A DNA stretch of 64,000 nt. Source: Cryomorphaceae bacterium. GTDB lineage: Bacteria; Bacteroidota; Bacteroidia; Flavobacteriales_D; Crocinitomicaceae. Numbering within the stretch: position 1 is the stretch's first letter; each line of letters starts with the position of its first letter. The notes beneath the pieces are model-generated. The model was not told the origin of the DNA and did no database searches. It saw only the letters and a list, made by a program, of their open reading frames with translations. The stretch covers positions 46,806 through 110,805 of the forward strand of contig JAIXRC010000014.1 in NCBI GenBank assembly GCA_027485415.1, given 5' to 3'. The position numbers and the translations under genes were made by a program. Positions 13,877 to 23,019 of this stretch are shown piece after piece.

Positions 13877-14510
13877 TCCCATTGAAGACTTACGTAACGA
13901 CCACAGCGATTTTACAAGAAACACGAAGGCTTTAACCTTTGATAATCCATGGGATGGTTTCCATGCGTGGTTCAACGAAGCCGTGCATCAGGGGGAGCTT
14001 GAGGCTAACGCGATGGTTATTGCTACCGTTAATTCGGAGGGAATGCCCAGCGCTCGAGTTGTTTATTTGAAAGAAATTTTCGAAGAATCGTTTGTTTTCT
14101 ATACTAATTACCTTTCGGAAAAAGGACGGGATTTGAGCTTGAATCCCAAGGCAAGCTTGTTGTTTTTTTGGCCAGGATTGGAACGACAAATTCGCATTCA
14201 AGGAATAGTGCATAATATCGATGAGGTCATCAGCGATGCTTATTTTGCTTCACGACCTAGGGAAAGTCAACTCGGTGCTTGGGCCTCGTTTCAATCGGAA
14301 CACTTAAATTCCATGGAGGAAATAACAGCAAGGTTTCAGGAGTTTTCGGCAAAGTACCCGAACGAAGTTCCCCGTCCAGCGCATTGGGGAGGCATGGCTT
14401 TGGTTCCAAGCAAGTTTGAATTTTGGCAAGGAAAACCTTCTCGCTTGCACGAACGTTTGGTGTTCGAAGGGAGTTCCAATACATGGGATAAATTTCGTTT
14501 GAATCCGTAA
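13869..14510 (+). CDS. pdxH: Pyridoxamine/pyridoxine 5'-phosphate oxidase
   Basis: FMN-dependent oxidation of pyridoxine or pyridoxamine 5'-phosphate to PLP. From ATG 13869 the protein is 213 residues, the normal length. Motifs: 'MVIATVNSEGMPSARVVYLKE' (FMN/PLP binding), 'FVFYTNYLSEKGRDL', 'FFWPGLERQIRIQG', 'SRPRESQLGAWAS' and the C-terminal 'PSRLHERLVFE' with 'W.KFRLNP'. The ORF track begins at 13785 inside the DUF4494 gene; the family start MSNPIEDLR argues for 13869. The next gene begins 4 bases after its stop. Confidence 0.96.
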   Translation: MSNPIEDLRNDHSDFTRNTKALTFDNPWDGFHAWFNEAVHQGELEANAMVIATVNSEGMPSARVVYLKEIFEESFVFYTNYLSEKGRDLSLNPKASLLFFWPGLERQIRIQGIVHNIDEVISDAYFASRPRESQLGAWASFQSEHLNSMEEITARFQEFSAKYPNEVPRPAHWGGMALVPSKFEFWQGKPSRLHERLVFEGSSNTWDKFRLNP

Positions 14511-14514
14511 TGAT

Positions 14515-15750
14515 ATGAAGGAACAACCAACGGAAATCATCGTTTTGCCCTCGGGAATCCGATTGGTCTACTTGAAGTCGAACAGTCCCGTGGGCCACTT
14601 GGCTTTTTATTTCAAAGGAGGGAGCAGGAGTGAACCCATGGAGAAAATGGGTTTAGCGCATTATCTCGAACACTGTATTTTCAAAGGAACCAAGCAACAC
14701 GGTCCTATGTGGATTTTATCCCGACTTGATGAGGTAGGAGGGGAGTTGAATGCCTTTACCGCCAAGGAAGAAATCTGTGTACATGCCACTTTCTTGAACA
14801 AATATACCAAGCGAACCTTTGAATTAATGTCGGATTTGGTGATGAATTCCACCTTTCCACTGGAGGAAATTGAAAAGGAAAAAGAGGTGATCATCGATGA
14901 AATTAATTCCTACAAAGACAGTCCTGTCGACCGTTTAATGGATGAATTTGACGCTTTGTTATTTCCGGGAAGTACCCTTGGAAATCCAATTTTAGGAACA
15001 AAGAAGTCTGTCAAAGGATTGCAGCAAGACGATTTGTTGCAGTTTATTCAGTCCAACTTCACCGCGGATAATTTAGTGATTTCCTATGTAGGAAAAGAAT
15101 CCCAACAACGGTTAGTGAACCTGATCCATGAATGTTTGCCGGAATTACCATTAAAGGCCCAAAATTTACAGTTCGAAGTTCCCGAAAAAGCCCAAGTGTT
15201 TCGCCTTCGTAAAAAGGAATCGAACCATCAATCCCATGCCATTCTCGGGGCTTATGCCCCTTCTTTTCGCGACGATGACCGTTTAATGATGAACCTCCTA
15301 ATCAATTACCTTGGAGGTCCAGCGATGAATGCTCGATTGAATGTCGTAATTCGTGAAAAGTACGGTTTGGCTTACCATGTAGAGGCGAATTACACGGCGT
15401 TGGAGGATTCCGGTTATTGGGGGATACTGCTTTCGGCAGAGCAAAAAAACATTGACAAATCCATGGAGTTGGCCAAAAAAGAACTGAGCAAGCTCAATAT
15501 CCAAGGCCTTTCCAAAGCCCAATTGCAAAAACTTAAGGTGCAGTTTTTAGGTCAGCTGTCCATTGCATCAGAAAGCAACAATGCACGGTGTATGGCGAAT
15601 GGAAAAACCTTGTTGGTCTATGATCGAATCGATGCTCTTTCGGAAACCTTTCGTAAAATCCAAGCCGTAAAATTGGAAGAAATTAATGCCGTAGCGACCA
15701 AGTACTTTTCTCCCGAAAACGTTTGTGAATTGGTGTACGATAAAAAGTAA
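14515..15750 (+). CDS. M16-family zinc peptidase
   Basis: A 411-residue insulinase/processing-peptidase family protein. The inverted zinc motif is H49-YLE52-H53 (LAHYLEHCIFKG), followed by the distal Glu in 'KEVIIDEINSYKDSPVD'. The C-terminal half has 'GGPAMNARLNVVIREKYGLAYHV', the substrate-binding R/Y block of active subunits. No signal peptide, so probably cytoplasmic. It lies 4 bases after pdxH and ends 5 bases before the convergent yggS. The biological substrate is unknown. Confidence 0.92.
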   Translation: MKEQPTEIIVLPSGIRLVYLKSNSPVGHLAFYFKGGSRSEPMEKMGLAHYLEHCIFKGTKQHGPMWILSRLDEVGGELNAFTAKEEICVHATFLNKYTKRTFELMSDLVMNSTFPLEEIEKEKEVIIDEINSYKDSPVDRLMDEFDALLFPGSTLGNPILGTKKSVKGLQQDDLLQFIQSNFTADNLVISYVGKESQQRLVNLIHECLPELPLKAQNLQFEVPEKAQVFRLRKKESNHQSHAILGAYAPSFRDDDRLMMNLLINYLGGPAMNARLNVVIREKYGLAYHVEANYTALEDSGYWGILLSAEQKNIDKSMELAKKELSKLNIQGLSKAQLQKLKVQFLGQLSIASESNNARCMANGKTLLVYDRIDALSETFRKIQAVKLEEINAVATKYFSPENVCELVYDKK

Positions 15751-15755
15751 ATCAC

Positions 15756-16418
15756 TTACCTGCGGTCACCAAAAATTTTACTGCCTACCCGAATAAAGGT
15801 GCTGCCTTCTTCGACGGCAATAGGATAGTCATCGCTCATGCCCATGGAAATTTCTTGGAAGCTTTCAACGGAGGAAAAATGATGTTGTTTTAAGGTTTTG
15901 AAGGTCGAGGCCAAGGCCTTAAATTCTTGGCGAATTTGTGTTGTGTTGTCGGTAAACGTCGCCATACCCATGACTCCGCAAAGTTGTATGTTATTTAGGG
16001 AGTCGAGGACCTTAGGTGTAAGGAATACGTTCGCTTCCTCCATCAAAAAACCAAATTTACTTTCCTCTTGTGCGATATGAAATTGCAGTAAACACGGTAT
16101 TTTTCGTCCGATTTTTTGTCCCTGTTTATCGATTTCTTGGAGCAGTTTTATGCTATCAACTCCATGAATTAAATGCACAAATGGGGCAATGTATTTAACC
16201 TTGTTACTCTGAAGGTGACCGATCATATGCCATCGGATATCCTTGGGAAGCGCTTCGTATTTCGCTACCAATTCTTGTACTTTGTTTTCGCCAAAATCCC
16301 GTTGTCCAGCTTCATAGGCCTCCATGATTTTGTCCATGCCCTGCGTTTTGGATACGGCGATGAGCTTGGTCATTACGGGAAGCGAGGCGTTGATTTGATG
16401 AATCGTTTCGCTAATCAT
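15756..16418 (-). CDS. YggS-family PLP-binding protein
   Basis: PLP homeostasis protein (YggS/PLPBP/PROSC family), a TIM-barrel PLP carrier without known catalysis. The 220-residue protein has the PLP lysine in 'LIAVSKTQG' (Lys24), 'DFGENKVQEL', 'WHMIGHLQSNKVK', 'GVMGMAT' and the C-terminal phosphate-binding 'RVGSKIFGDR'. Its start overlaps the end of the DUF1015 gene by 8 bases, so both are cotranscribed. Confidence 0.95.
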   Translation of the reverse strand: MISETIHQINASLPVMTKLIAVSKTQGMDKIMEAYEAGQRDFGENKVQELVAKYEALPKDIRWHMIGHLQSNKVKYIAPFVHLIHGVDSIKLLQEIDKQGQKIGRKIPCLLQFHIAQEESKFGFLMEEANVFLTPKVLDSLNNIQLCGVMGMATFTDNTTQIRQEFKALASTFKTLKQHHFSSVESFQEISMGMSDDYPIAVEEGSTFIRVGSKIFGDRR

Positions 16419-17640
16419 TGAGGTTCATTATGGTAAGTCCGCTGCGTAATTTGGGTTCTACCCACGTGGATTTTGGAGGCATGTACATGCCATGATCGGC
16501 TACTTTTTTGACCTCGTCCATCGTGAGAGGGTACAGGAAGAAAGCCACCGAAAATGTTCCATCGTTAACTTGGTTTAACACCTCATTGAAGGGCGTGTTG
16601 CCGGGAACAAAGGAGATGTCTTGAGAGGTCTTAAGGTCTTTGATCTTTAAAATGGGTTGTAAAATCCATTGAGTAAGAAGTTCCGCATCCAGGCTTAATG
16701 TTGGGTGATCTTTTTGTATCAAGGAATCATAGAAGATGAGGCTATAACATGTTTTGTTCAGGTAAATCGTGATTTCGTGCTTTCTTTGAGGCTTTCGTGG
16801 TGTACGAAGTTCTTCTAGGGTTCCCCATTTTTCAAGCTGCTTTAAAAAGACCTCACTCGATTGACCGTTAAGATGCCGAACAAGCCGCTGAAATTCAAGA
16901 ATTTTTAAGTCTTCTTCCTGCACATAATAGCTCAAGAACTTTCGTCCTTTCTCCTTCGCTCCTTTAGATTTTTCTTGTAGATAATACGCTACGGAAGAGG
17001 CGCTCCGGTGGTGACCATCTGCAATATAGGTGGCAGGAATTTGTAGGAAGCATTGAATGAGTGCCTCGGTTTTTGCTTGGTCGATGATCCAAAGCTCATG
17101 TTTGTTTAGATCGGTAGTAGAAAATTCATATTCAGGACGATCCACCAATACCGCAGCAATCAGTGCATTGATGCGTTCATTGCCTTGGTATGACATTAAT
17201 ACCGGTTCGGCGTTTAATCCTACGACTTCGAGGTATTCGGTAAAAACCGCTTCACGTGCAGTGAGCGTAGCTTCGTGTTTTTTGATAACATCGTTCAGGT
17301 AGTCTTCGGCATCTGCTCCGCCAATGATTCCCGTGTAACTACGGTCGCTGCTCGTTTGCCGGTAAAGGTATAAATGGGGTTCTGCGTCTTGAATTAAAAT
17401 GCCTTTTTCTTGAAATGATTCATATCCTTTTTTAACCAGCGCAAAGCGCTCGGGTGAATTTGCCTTGGATTTTAATGCTTTATTAAACTCGGGATTGATA
17501 ATGTGTAAGAGCGTGAAGGGATTGTCCTCAATTTTCGCTTTTAACACATTGCTTTTGTAGGAGTAATAAGGTCTTGTTGCCACTAAATGCACCTTGTCCC
17601 TTACCGGACGAATAGCTCGGAATGGGTGGAGAATTGCCAT
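16411..17640 (-). CDS. DUF1015-family protein
   Basis: A 409-residue protein matching DUF1015 (SerC/HtpG-neighbour family in other genomes): N-terminal 'HPFRAIRPVRDKVHLVATRPYYSY', 'PFTLLHIINPEFN', 'YLYRQTSSDRSYTGIIG', 'YIADGHHRSASSVAYY' (a conserved H-H motif near the middle) and a C-terminal 'MYMPPKSTWVEPKLRSGL'. No signal peptide. Function is not established. It sits 2 bases after the TonB receptor and overlaps yggS by 8 bases. Confidence 0.92.
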   Translation of the reverse strand: MAILHPFRAIRPVRDKVHLVATRPYYSYKSNVLKAKIEDNPFTLLHIINPEFNKALKSKANSPERFALVKKGYESFQEKGILIQDAEPHLYLYRQTSSDRSYTGIIGGADAEDYLNDVIKKHEATLTAREAVFTEYLEVVGLNAEPVLMSYQGNERINALIAAVLVDRPEYEFSTTDLNKHELWIIDQAKTEALIQCFLQIPATYIADGHHRSASSVAYYLQEKSKGAKEKGRKFLSYYVQEEDLKILEFQRLVRHLNGQSSEVFLKQLEKWGTLEELRTPRKPQRKHEITIYLNKTCYSLIFYDSLIQKDHPTLSLDAELLTQWILQPILKIKDLKTSQDISFVPGNTPFNEVLNQVNDGTFSVAFFLYPLTMDEVKKVADHGMYMPPKSTWVEPKLRSGLTIMNLND

Positions 17641-17642
17641 GG

Positions 17643-19985
17643 TTAGAATTTATAACTGACTCCTAAGCTTGGTAGGATGGGAAATTGATAAATAATCTTG
17701 GAGGTAATTCGGTTTACGTAAAAAATATTGTTGCGGTTGTACGCATTGGTAACGCTGCCTGTAACCTCCATATGCGTTTTATTTTTGAATCTGAATTGTT
17801 TTTTCACGGTTATATCCAATCGGTGATACGAAGGTAGCCTACGGCTATTGAAGGTTCCGAGTAAAGTGCTGATGGTAGATGGATTATTCGTAACATAATC
17901 CGTTGTAACGCCTCCTGAAAAATTCTCTGCTTGGTAAAACCCTGCAGTGGGCGTAAAAGGAAGACCCGAGCCCAAATTCCATCGAACGTTGAGTTCAAGG
18001 TCTTTCTTTTTCCCGAATTGATAAGACCCAACCACGTTTACATTATGCCGTCGGTCGAATACGGGAAAATACTCTGTGAAGCCATCCCATCGGGTAGAAT
18101 AACTGTAGGAGTATACCCCCCATAAGAAAAAACGGTCAAGGGATAGCTTGTACAAAACATCGATTCCATAGGTTGTTCCAGATTCAATGATGAAGTCTTT
18201 TTTGAACACATCTGCTACATTAGCAAATTGGGCTAAATCGTCGTAGAGTTTATTTTGGTTGATATTACTTAACTGCGAAAAATATTTATAGTAGCCTTCA
18301 ACATTGATGAAATTGCTTTTGTTAAGATCGTACTCTAAACCTAAAATGCCGTGCCACGCGTACTGAAGTCCGTTTTTAATTTTCTTGGTATTTCCATATT
18401 CGTTGACAAATTCCTCTTGCACGTTGGTTGGAGCCGATAACAATCCGTTGAATAAGTTAACAATATCTTTATCGCTCGAAGCGGAGGTGAAATTTTGTGA
18501 ATAACGGCCTCCCGAGAATTTCACCCTTAATTTTTCGGTGGCGTTGTACTTAAGTCCCAAGCGAGGTTCGGGTGATACGGTACTCAGGGAAGCATAGGCT
18601 TGAACACGGAAACCTGCTTGCATGACCCAACGAAGGTTTTTCGAGACCCTTCGGTAATTGTAATATGCCCCAATTTCCGTATTAAAATTAAAGAGTTCGA
18701 TGCGTCGTTTCGCTTCATTGAAGGTAACGAATTCGGTGTTAAATCCGGAAAAGTTGAACCCATAATTCATTTCACCTTCGTTCTTTAAAAAGTACGAAAA
18801 ATCAAAACCTAAATCAAAACCACCGATTTTGGAATAGCGAGGTTCTACCTGCGATTCGCTGAAGGTAGTTTCAAAATTTGACCCATTGACGTGCCCTCGA
18901 ACAAAAACAGGGGAGCCTGAAGGGATGAGCAAAAAGTTTATGCCTCCTCCTGATGCTTGCCAATTTAAATCTGCGATTTGATAATTGACGCTGTCCTGGT
19001 TGTGAAAGCCGAACACGCTCATTTTTGATCCTCCATCACCGGTAAACGTTACTTTACCGTATAAATCGGTAAAATTAAAAGGCAATCCATCGCCTTCATT
19101 AACCCGTGGGTACAAGGATTTAGAGGTGTAATCCAGCAGGCTATGTTTGGCAGTGAACACATAGGATCCAGGAGAAAGCCTTCCGTTTTTAGCTTTACTC
19201 AAAGGACCTTCCAATACGAGTTTTGCCAAGAATGGAGAAACCGAAGCTTTACCGCCAAAAGATCCACGATCGCCATCTCGGTAGGAAATATCCATAATGG
19301 AAGACACCCTGCCACCGTATTTCGATTCGAAACCTCCTGTGTAGATGTCAACGGATTTAACTAATTCTGTTTCGAAAATCGAGAAAAAACCGATGGAATG
19401 AAAAGGGTTATAAATAGTCATTCCGTCCAACAAGGTTTTATTTTGAATGGGTGTACCACCACGAACGTAGAATTGTCCTCCTTGGTCACCGGTAGTAGTA
19501 ACCCCTGGGGTTACCGAAACAGCACCCAAAACATCGCTCTCTGCTCCATATACTGGAATTCGTTCGACCGCTGCTTTATCAAATTTAACAATGCCAACAT
19601 CGGGCTTTGTTTTTTTCGTTTTTGACTCAGCGGTTACGACTACATCGTCAAAAATTAAATCAGAGGGGGTTAGGAGAATGCTTACATCAACAATTTTCTT
19701 GTCGCCTTGTAACTTGATGGGTATGAAGGTTTTTTTGTATCCTGAAACTCGAAGGCGCAAAATGTAGCTTCCTGGGTTCAGTTTTGGAATGGAAAATAAT
19801 CCGTTTTGATCCGTCATAGCGCCAGCGACTAGCGCACTATCCTCTGATAATAAGGTTACTTTTTCGTTGCTTACCGCTTCACCCGTTTTTTCATTGCTAA
19901 CAAAACCACGAACATTGTATTGCTGAGCCAAAGCACCTTGTAAGGTCAGAAAAAACAGGAGAAAAATGAGGAGAGACCTGAGCAT
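17643..19985 (-). CDS. TonB-dependent outer-membrane receptor with carboxypeptidase-regulatory-like domain
   Basis: From ATG 19985 the protein is 780 residues. It has a signal peptide (MLRSLLIFLLFFLTLQGALAQ), a CarboxypepD_reg-like beta-sandwich (about 22-105), a plug domain ('VLGAVSVTPGV', 'FYVRGGTPIQNKTLLDGM', 'VDIYTGGFESKYGGR') and a 22-strand-type barrel ending in Phe ('LPSLGVSYKF'). The ligand is unknown and no SusD partner is nearby. The ORF track start at 20138 adds 51 residues that run into ftsY and lack signal features; 19985 is better. A variant -7 box TAACTTCG lies 14 bases upstream. DUF1015 and yggS follow in the same direction. Confidence 0.92.
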   Translation of the reverse strand: MLRSLLIFLLFFLTLQGALAQQYNVRGFVSNEKTGEAVSNEKVTLLSEDSALVAGAMTDQNGLFSIPKLNPGSYILRLRVSGYKKTFIPIKLQGDKKIVDVSILLTPSDLIFDDVVVTAESKTKKTKPDVGIVKFDKAAVERIPVYGAESDVLGAVSVTPGVTTTGDQGGQFYVRGGTPIQNKTLLDGMTIYNPFHSIGFFSIFETELVKSVDIYTGGFESKYGGRVSSIMDISYRDGDRGSFGGKASVSPFLAKLVLEGPLSKAKNGRLSPGSYVFTAKHSLLDYTSKSLYPRVNEGDGLPFNFTDLYGKVTFTGDGGSKMSVFGFHNQDSVNYQIADLNWQASGGGINFLLIPSGSPVFVRGHVNGSNFETTFSESQVEPRYSKIGGFDLGFDFSYFLKNEGEMNYGFNFSGFNTEFVTFNEAKRRIELFNFNTEIGAYYNYRRVSKNLRWVMQAGFRVQAYASLSTVSPEPRLGLKYNATEKLRVKFSGGRYSQNFTSASSDKDIVNLFNGLLSAPTNVQEEFVNEYGNTKKIKNGLQYAWHGILGLEYDLNKSNFINVEGYYKYFSQLSNINQNKLYDDLAQFANVADVFKKDFIIESGTTYGIDVLYKLSLDRFFLWGVYSYSYSTRWDGFTEYFPVFDRRHNVNVVGSYQFGKKKDLELNVRWNLGSGLPFTPTAGFYQAENFSGGVTTDYVTNNPSTISTLLGTFNSRRLPSYHRLDITVKKQFRFKNKTHMEVTGSVTNAYNRNNIFYVNRITSKIIYQFPILPSLGVSYKF

Positions 19986-19999
19986 AAATATAATTTGCC

Positions 20000-20007
20000 C
20001 GAAGTTA
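20000..20007 (-). promoter_or_regulatory. Possible -7 element of the TonB receptor
   Basis: Reverse strand TAACTTCG, one mismatch from TAnnTTTG, 14 bases before the ATG at 19985. Confidence 0.35.
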
Positions 20008-20055
20008 CGTAATTTATGGCTAAAACAGCTTATTGTCGGTCGTTGAGTGTCTGGT

Positions 20056-21012
20056 TTATCTGTTTTCGTTGAACAAGGCCTCGACGAATGCCGATTTTTC
20101 AAACAATTGCAAATCTTCCATTTTTTCACCAACTCCAATATATTTTACGGGTATTTGCATTTGGTCGGAGATGCCTATTACGACGCCACCTTTGGCGGTG
20201 CCATCTAATTTCGTTATGGCCAGTGCATTAATATCCGTGGCTTGGGCAAATTGCTTCGCTTGTTCGTAGGCGTTCTGTCCAGTTGAACCGTCTAGAACCA
20301 ATAATACTTCGTGAGGAGCATTGGGATATACCTTGCTCATGACCCTTTTGATTTTACTTAATTCGTTCATCAAATTCACCTTGTTGTGAAGCCTACCTGC
20401 CGTATCAATAATGACTACATCGGCATTATTTGCTTTCGCTGATTGAAGGGTATCATAGGCCACACTGGCTGGGTCTGCATTCATGCCTTGTTGAACAATA
20501 TCGACCCCAACCCGTTGTGACCAAATGATTAATTGGTCCACCGCTGCAGCTCGGAAGGTGTCTGCGGCACCTAAAACTACTTTTTTGCCTCCTGCCTTAA
20601 ATTGATGTGCTAACTTTCCAATGGTGGTTGTTTTTCCAACACCGTTAACTCCCACCACCATGATGACGTAAGGTTCCCCTGGGTTCGTTGATAAATTATT
20701 TTCCAACGAGATGCTGCTCTCCGCCAGCAGCGTGGAAATTTCTTCTTTTAAAATGGTATTGAGTTCATCGGTGTTGAGTACCTTATCACGTTTAACACGT
20801 ATTTCAATGCGCTCAATGATTTTTAATGTCGTGGCAACCCCAACATCCGAAGCAATCAACAGTTCTTCTAAATTGTCTAATACCTCATCGTCAACGGTTG
20901 ATTTTCCCAAGATTGCTCGGGAAATTTTCGATAGAAACGACTGTTTCGTTTTCTCAACTCCTTTGTCAAGATTTTCGTTTTTACCGCGTGAAAAAAAGTC
21001 AAATAAACCCAT
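20056..21012 (-). CDS. ftsY: Signal recognition particle receptor FtsY
   Basis: SRP receptor GTPase that docks ribosome-SRP complexes at the membrane. The 318-residue protein lacks a long acidic A domain, having only a short N-terminal segment, an NG helical N domain and the G domain: GVNGVGKTTTIGKL (P-loop), DTFRAAAVDQL (I-box side), DTAGR and TKLDGTAKGG. Length fits Bacteroidota FtsY. It lies downstream of rpmB-rpmG-DUF4295 but an intrinsic terminator stands directly before its ATG, and I see no consensus promoter in the 51-base gap. The matching SRP RNA gene is at about 10.5 kb in this window. Confidence 0.97.
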   Translation of the reverse strand: MGLFDFFSRGKNENLDKGVEKTKQSFLSKISRAILGKSTVDDEVLDNLEELLIASDVGVATTLKIIERIEIRVKRDKVLNTDELNTILKEEISTLLAESSISLENNLSTNPGEPYVIMVVGVNGVGKTTTIGKLAHQFKAGGKKVVLGAADTFRAAAVDQLIIWSQRVGVDIVQQGMNADPASVAYDTLQSAKANNADVVIIDTAGRLHNKVNLMNELSKIKRVMSKVYPNAPHEVLLVLDGSTGQNAYEQAKQFAQATDINALAITKLDGTAKGGVVIGISDQMQIPVKYIGVGEKMEDLQLFEKSAFVEALFNENR

Positions 21013-21016
21013 AGTG

Positions 21017-21042
21017 AAAAAAAAATCCCGGAAAGACCGGGA
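21017..21042 (-). terminator. Intrinsic terminator between DUF4295 gene and ftsY
   Basis: On the reverse strand TCCCGG-TCTTT-CCGGGA (perfect 6-bp stem, 21026-21042) is followed by T9 (21017-21025). The T-run ends 4 bases before the ftsY ATG. Confidence 0.8.
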
Positions 21043-21063
21043 CTAACTTTTTGTAAATTCTAC

Positions 21064-21216
21064 TTATTTAGAGAACCACTCCTTTACCTTATCGTTGTGA
21101 ACGATCTCTTCTTTAGTGGTGTATGAACCTGATTTCGCGGATTTAGTCATCTTAATTACCTTGGTGTGTTCTTTTCCTCCACCTTTCTGCAAGGATGCAA
21201 CTACTTTCTTAGCCAT
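21064..21216 (-). CDS. DUF4295 small basic protein (probable Bacteroidota ribosomal protein)
   Basis: A 50-residue ORF, too short for the ORF track: it reads MAKKVVASLQKGGGKEHTKV... and ends DKVKEWFSK. It is Lys-rich and matches DUF4295, which in Bacteroidota lies between rpmG and ftsY. From memory, a cryo-EM study of a Flavobacterium ribosome reported this family as a new large-subunit protein (bL38); I could not check this. The start is 7 bases after rpmG ends. A terminator follows before ftsY. Position, composition and start MAKK, like its L33 neighbour, all support a ribosomal role. Confidence 0.9.
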   Translation of the reverse strand: MAKKVVASLQKGGGKEHTKVIKMTKSAKSGSYTTKEEIVHNDKVKEWFSK

Positions 21217-21223
21217 GTTCTAC

Positions 21224-21412
21224 TTATTTAATTTCTTTATGTACGGTGTAACGCTTTAATACCGGATTGAATTTTTTCAATTCCATACGATCGGGCGTAT
21301 TTTTTCTGTTTTTCGTGGTAATATACCGCGACATACCGGCCATTCCTGACTCTTTATGCTCAGTGCACTGAAGTATCACTTGAATTCTATTCCCTTTAGC
21401 TTTCTTTGCCAT
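21224..21412 (-). CDS. rpmG: 50S ribosomal protein L33
   Basis: A 62-residue large-subunit protein. Typical L33 features are '[20 protein letters not shown]', '[19 protein letters not shown]' and the C-terminal 'YTVHKEIK'. The Cys-zinc pairs of zinc-type L33 are not present, since only one Cys is seen, so it is the zinc-free form. Lies between rpmB (27 bases upstream) and the DUF4295 gene. Confidence 0.97.
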   Translation of the reverse strand: MAKKAKGNRIQVILQCTEHKESGMAGMSRYITTKNRKNTPDRMELKKFNPVLKRYTVHKEIK

Positions 21413-21439
21413 GTTCGTTCTTTTACTCGATTACTTTAA

Positions 21440-21676
21440 TTATTTCAAAAAACCTTTCGCCCTTGCATCCTTGAGACAAGCAGAAATACCTTTCTTGTTT
21501 ACTGTGCGTAATGCGGCAGCAGAAACTTTTAAAGTAATGTAGTTGTCCTCTTCCGGAACATAGAACTTTTTGGTTAACAAATTCGGAAGGAAACGTCGCT
21601 TGGTTTTACGGTTTGAGTGGGAAACATTGTTTCCTACCATAACAGATTTCCCAGTAAGTTGACAAATGCGTGACAT
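21440..21676 (-). CDS. rpmB: 50S ribosomal protein L28
   Basis: A 78-residue large-subunit protein with the L28 opening '[33 protein letters not shown]' and '[15 protein letters not shown]'. First gene of the small ribosomal cluster rpmB-rpmG-DUF4295. A promoter-like 'TTTCTTTGCACC' lies about 35 bases upstream. Confidence 0.97.
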   Translation of the reverse strand: MSRICQLTGKSVMVGNNVSHSNRKTKRRFLPNLLTKKFYVPEEDNYITLKVSAAALRTVNKKGISACLKDARAKGFLK

Positions 21677-21710
21677 GATTCTTGTGTTTTACTTTTAATT
21701 AAAGCGGGTG

Positions 21711-21718
21711 CAAAGAAA
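21711..21718 (-). promoter_or_regulatory. Possible -7 element of the rpmB operon
   Basis: Reverse strand TTTCTTTG followed by CACC, one mismatch (second position) from TAnnTTTG; leader about 30 bases. Confidence 0.4.
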
Positions 21719-21786
21719 CGATATTTTTCCTATATAAACAAGTGAATATTATTTTTTACTCAAATATTACCTAACAACCCTTCAAA

Positions 21787-23019
21787 TCATGAATCCAGCA
21801 TAGATAACCTCAATAAATTCAAGGCGGCAAGGGTCGTCATTTCAATGTTTCTTCCACGATTGTCCCCAAAGGTAAAACGCTTAGCATAACTGCCTTTCGG
21901 GCCGGAGAGACCAATCCAAACCGTACCAACTTCATCTTTGGAATCTCCTTTGGAAGGCCCCATGATTCCGGTGGTACTTAAACAATAATCGGTTTTAAGG
22001 CGTTTTCTACCTTCCTCCGCCATTCGCAAGGAAACTTCTTCGCTGACAACGTCATGTTGTTCAATGAAAGAAAGGGGAATACCTAAGAGTTCGCTTTTTA
22101 AAGCCGTGTGATACGTGAGTAAACTCCCACGAAAATAGCCGGATGATCCTGGAATCTCCACCAAAGCCGAAGCCAAAGTTCCTGCGGTACAACTTTCAAC
22201 GGTTCCTACAGTCGCCTTGTTCTTCAATAGAAGTTTCCCAACAACTAGAGCAATGGTATCATCCTCATACCCGATAATTAAGCTAGGTATGATGGATTGC
22301 AATTCTTGAATTTTGGTTTCAATGATATCGTGATCCTTTTTACCCCGGAAAGATCCAATGCGTAATTTCACCAATCCAGGTGCAGGTAGGTAGGCCAGGC
22401 TTAGATCTAATTTCTCCAATGATTCTTCCCAGGGAGCAATGCGTTCTGCTAAAAAACTTTCCCCTAGTCCTTGGGTAACAACTGTCCGATGATATAAGGC
22501 ATTCAAAGAATATCTTTCTACAATTCTTGGTAAAATTTCTTCGCTAAATATTCCTTTCATTTCATAAGGCACCCCCGGAAGGCTGATGACGGATTTTCCC
22601 TTGGCTTGAAACCACATTCCCGCCGCCGTTCCCCATCGGTTGGGTAGAATTTCGCATCCATCAGGCAGGTGTGCTTGTTCAATATTCACTTGCAACATGG
22701 GGCGGTTGCGTCGGGCAAAAAAATCTTCGATGTGTTTCAAGGTGGGTTCGTGAAGTACCAGAGGCATTTCAAAATACTTTGCCAATACCTTTTTGGTCCG
22801 GTCGTCTTTGGTCGGACCCAGACCTCCCGTTACAAGGATTAGATCAGCTTCAGTAACTTCAATGGCACGTCGAATGTGATCCGCATCATCCGAGATGGTG
22901 AGAACTTCTTGAATTCTGGCACCGAGCAAGGACAACTCTTTTCCAAGCCATGAAGCATTGGTATTGACGGTTTGGCCAATTAATAATTCATCTCCGATTG
23001 AAATAAGGGTTACCCTCAT
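21787..23019 (-). CDS. cinA: CinA-family protein (nicotinamide mononucleotide deamidase / MoCF domain)
   Basis: The 410-residue protein has an N-terminal MoaB/MoCF-like domain (1-170: 'GDELLIGQTVNTNASWLG', 'LVTGGLGPTKDDRTKK') and a C-terminal PncC-like amidase domain (from about 250: 'TVESCTAGTLASALVEIPGSSGYFRGS'). CinA proteins recycle NMN in the pyridine nucleotide cycle and also cleave ADP-ribose; the old competence label comes from Streptococcus. It overlaps the rRNA methyltransferase gene by 4 bases at the end of the lipid A operon. Confidence 0.95.
   Translation of the reverse strand: MRVTLISIGDELLIGQTVNTNASWLGKELSLLGARIQEVLTISDDADHIRRAIEVTEADLILVTGGLGPTKDDRTKKVLAKYFEMPLVLHEPTLKHIEDFFARRNRPMLQVNIEQAHLPDGCEILPNRWGTAAGMWFQAKGKSVISLPGVPYEMKGIFSEEILPRIVERYSLNALYHRTVVTQGLGESFLAERIAPWEESLEKLDLSLAYLPAPGLVKLRIGSFRGKKDHDIIETKIQELQSIIPSLIIGYEDDTIALVVGKLLLKNKATVGTVESCTAGTLASALVEIPGSSGYFRGSLLTYHTALKSELLGIPLSFIEQHDVVSEEVSLRMAEEGRKRLKTDYCLSTTGIMGPSKGDSKDEVGTVWIGLSGPKGSYAKRFTFGDNRGRNIEMTTLAALNLLRLSMLDS

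Noticed and set aside
19986-20138. Upstream extension of the TonB receptor (ORF-track start)
   Set aside because: It runs into the end of ftsY and hides the signal peptide; ATG 19985 begins a clear signal sequence.
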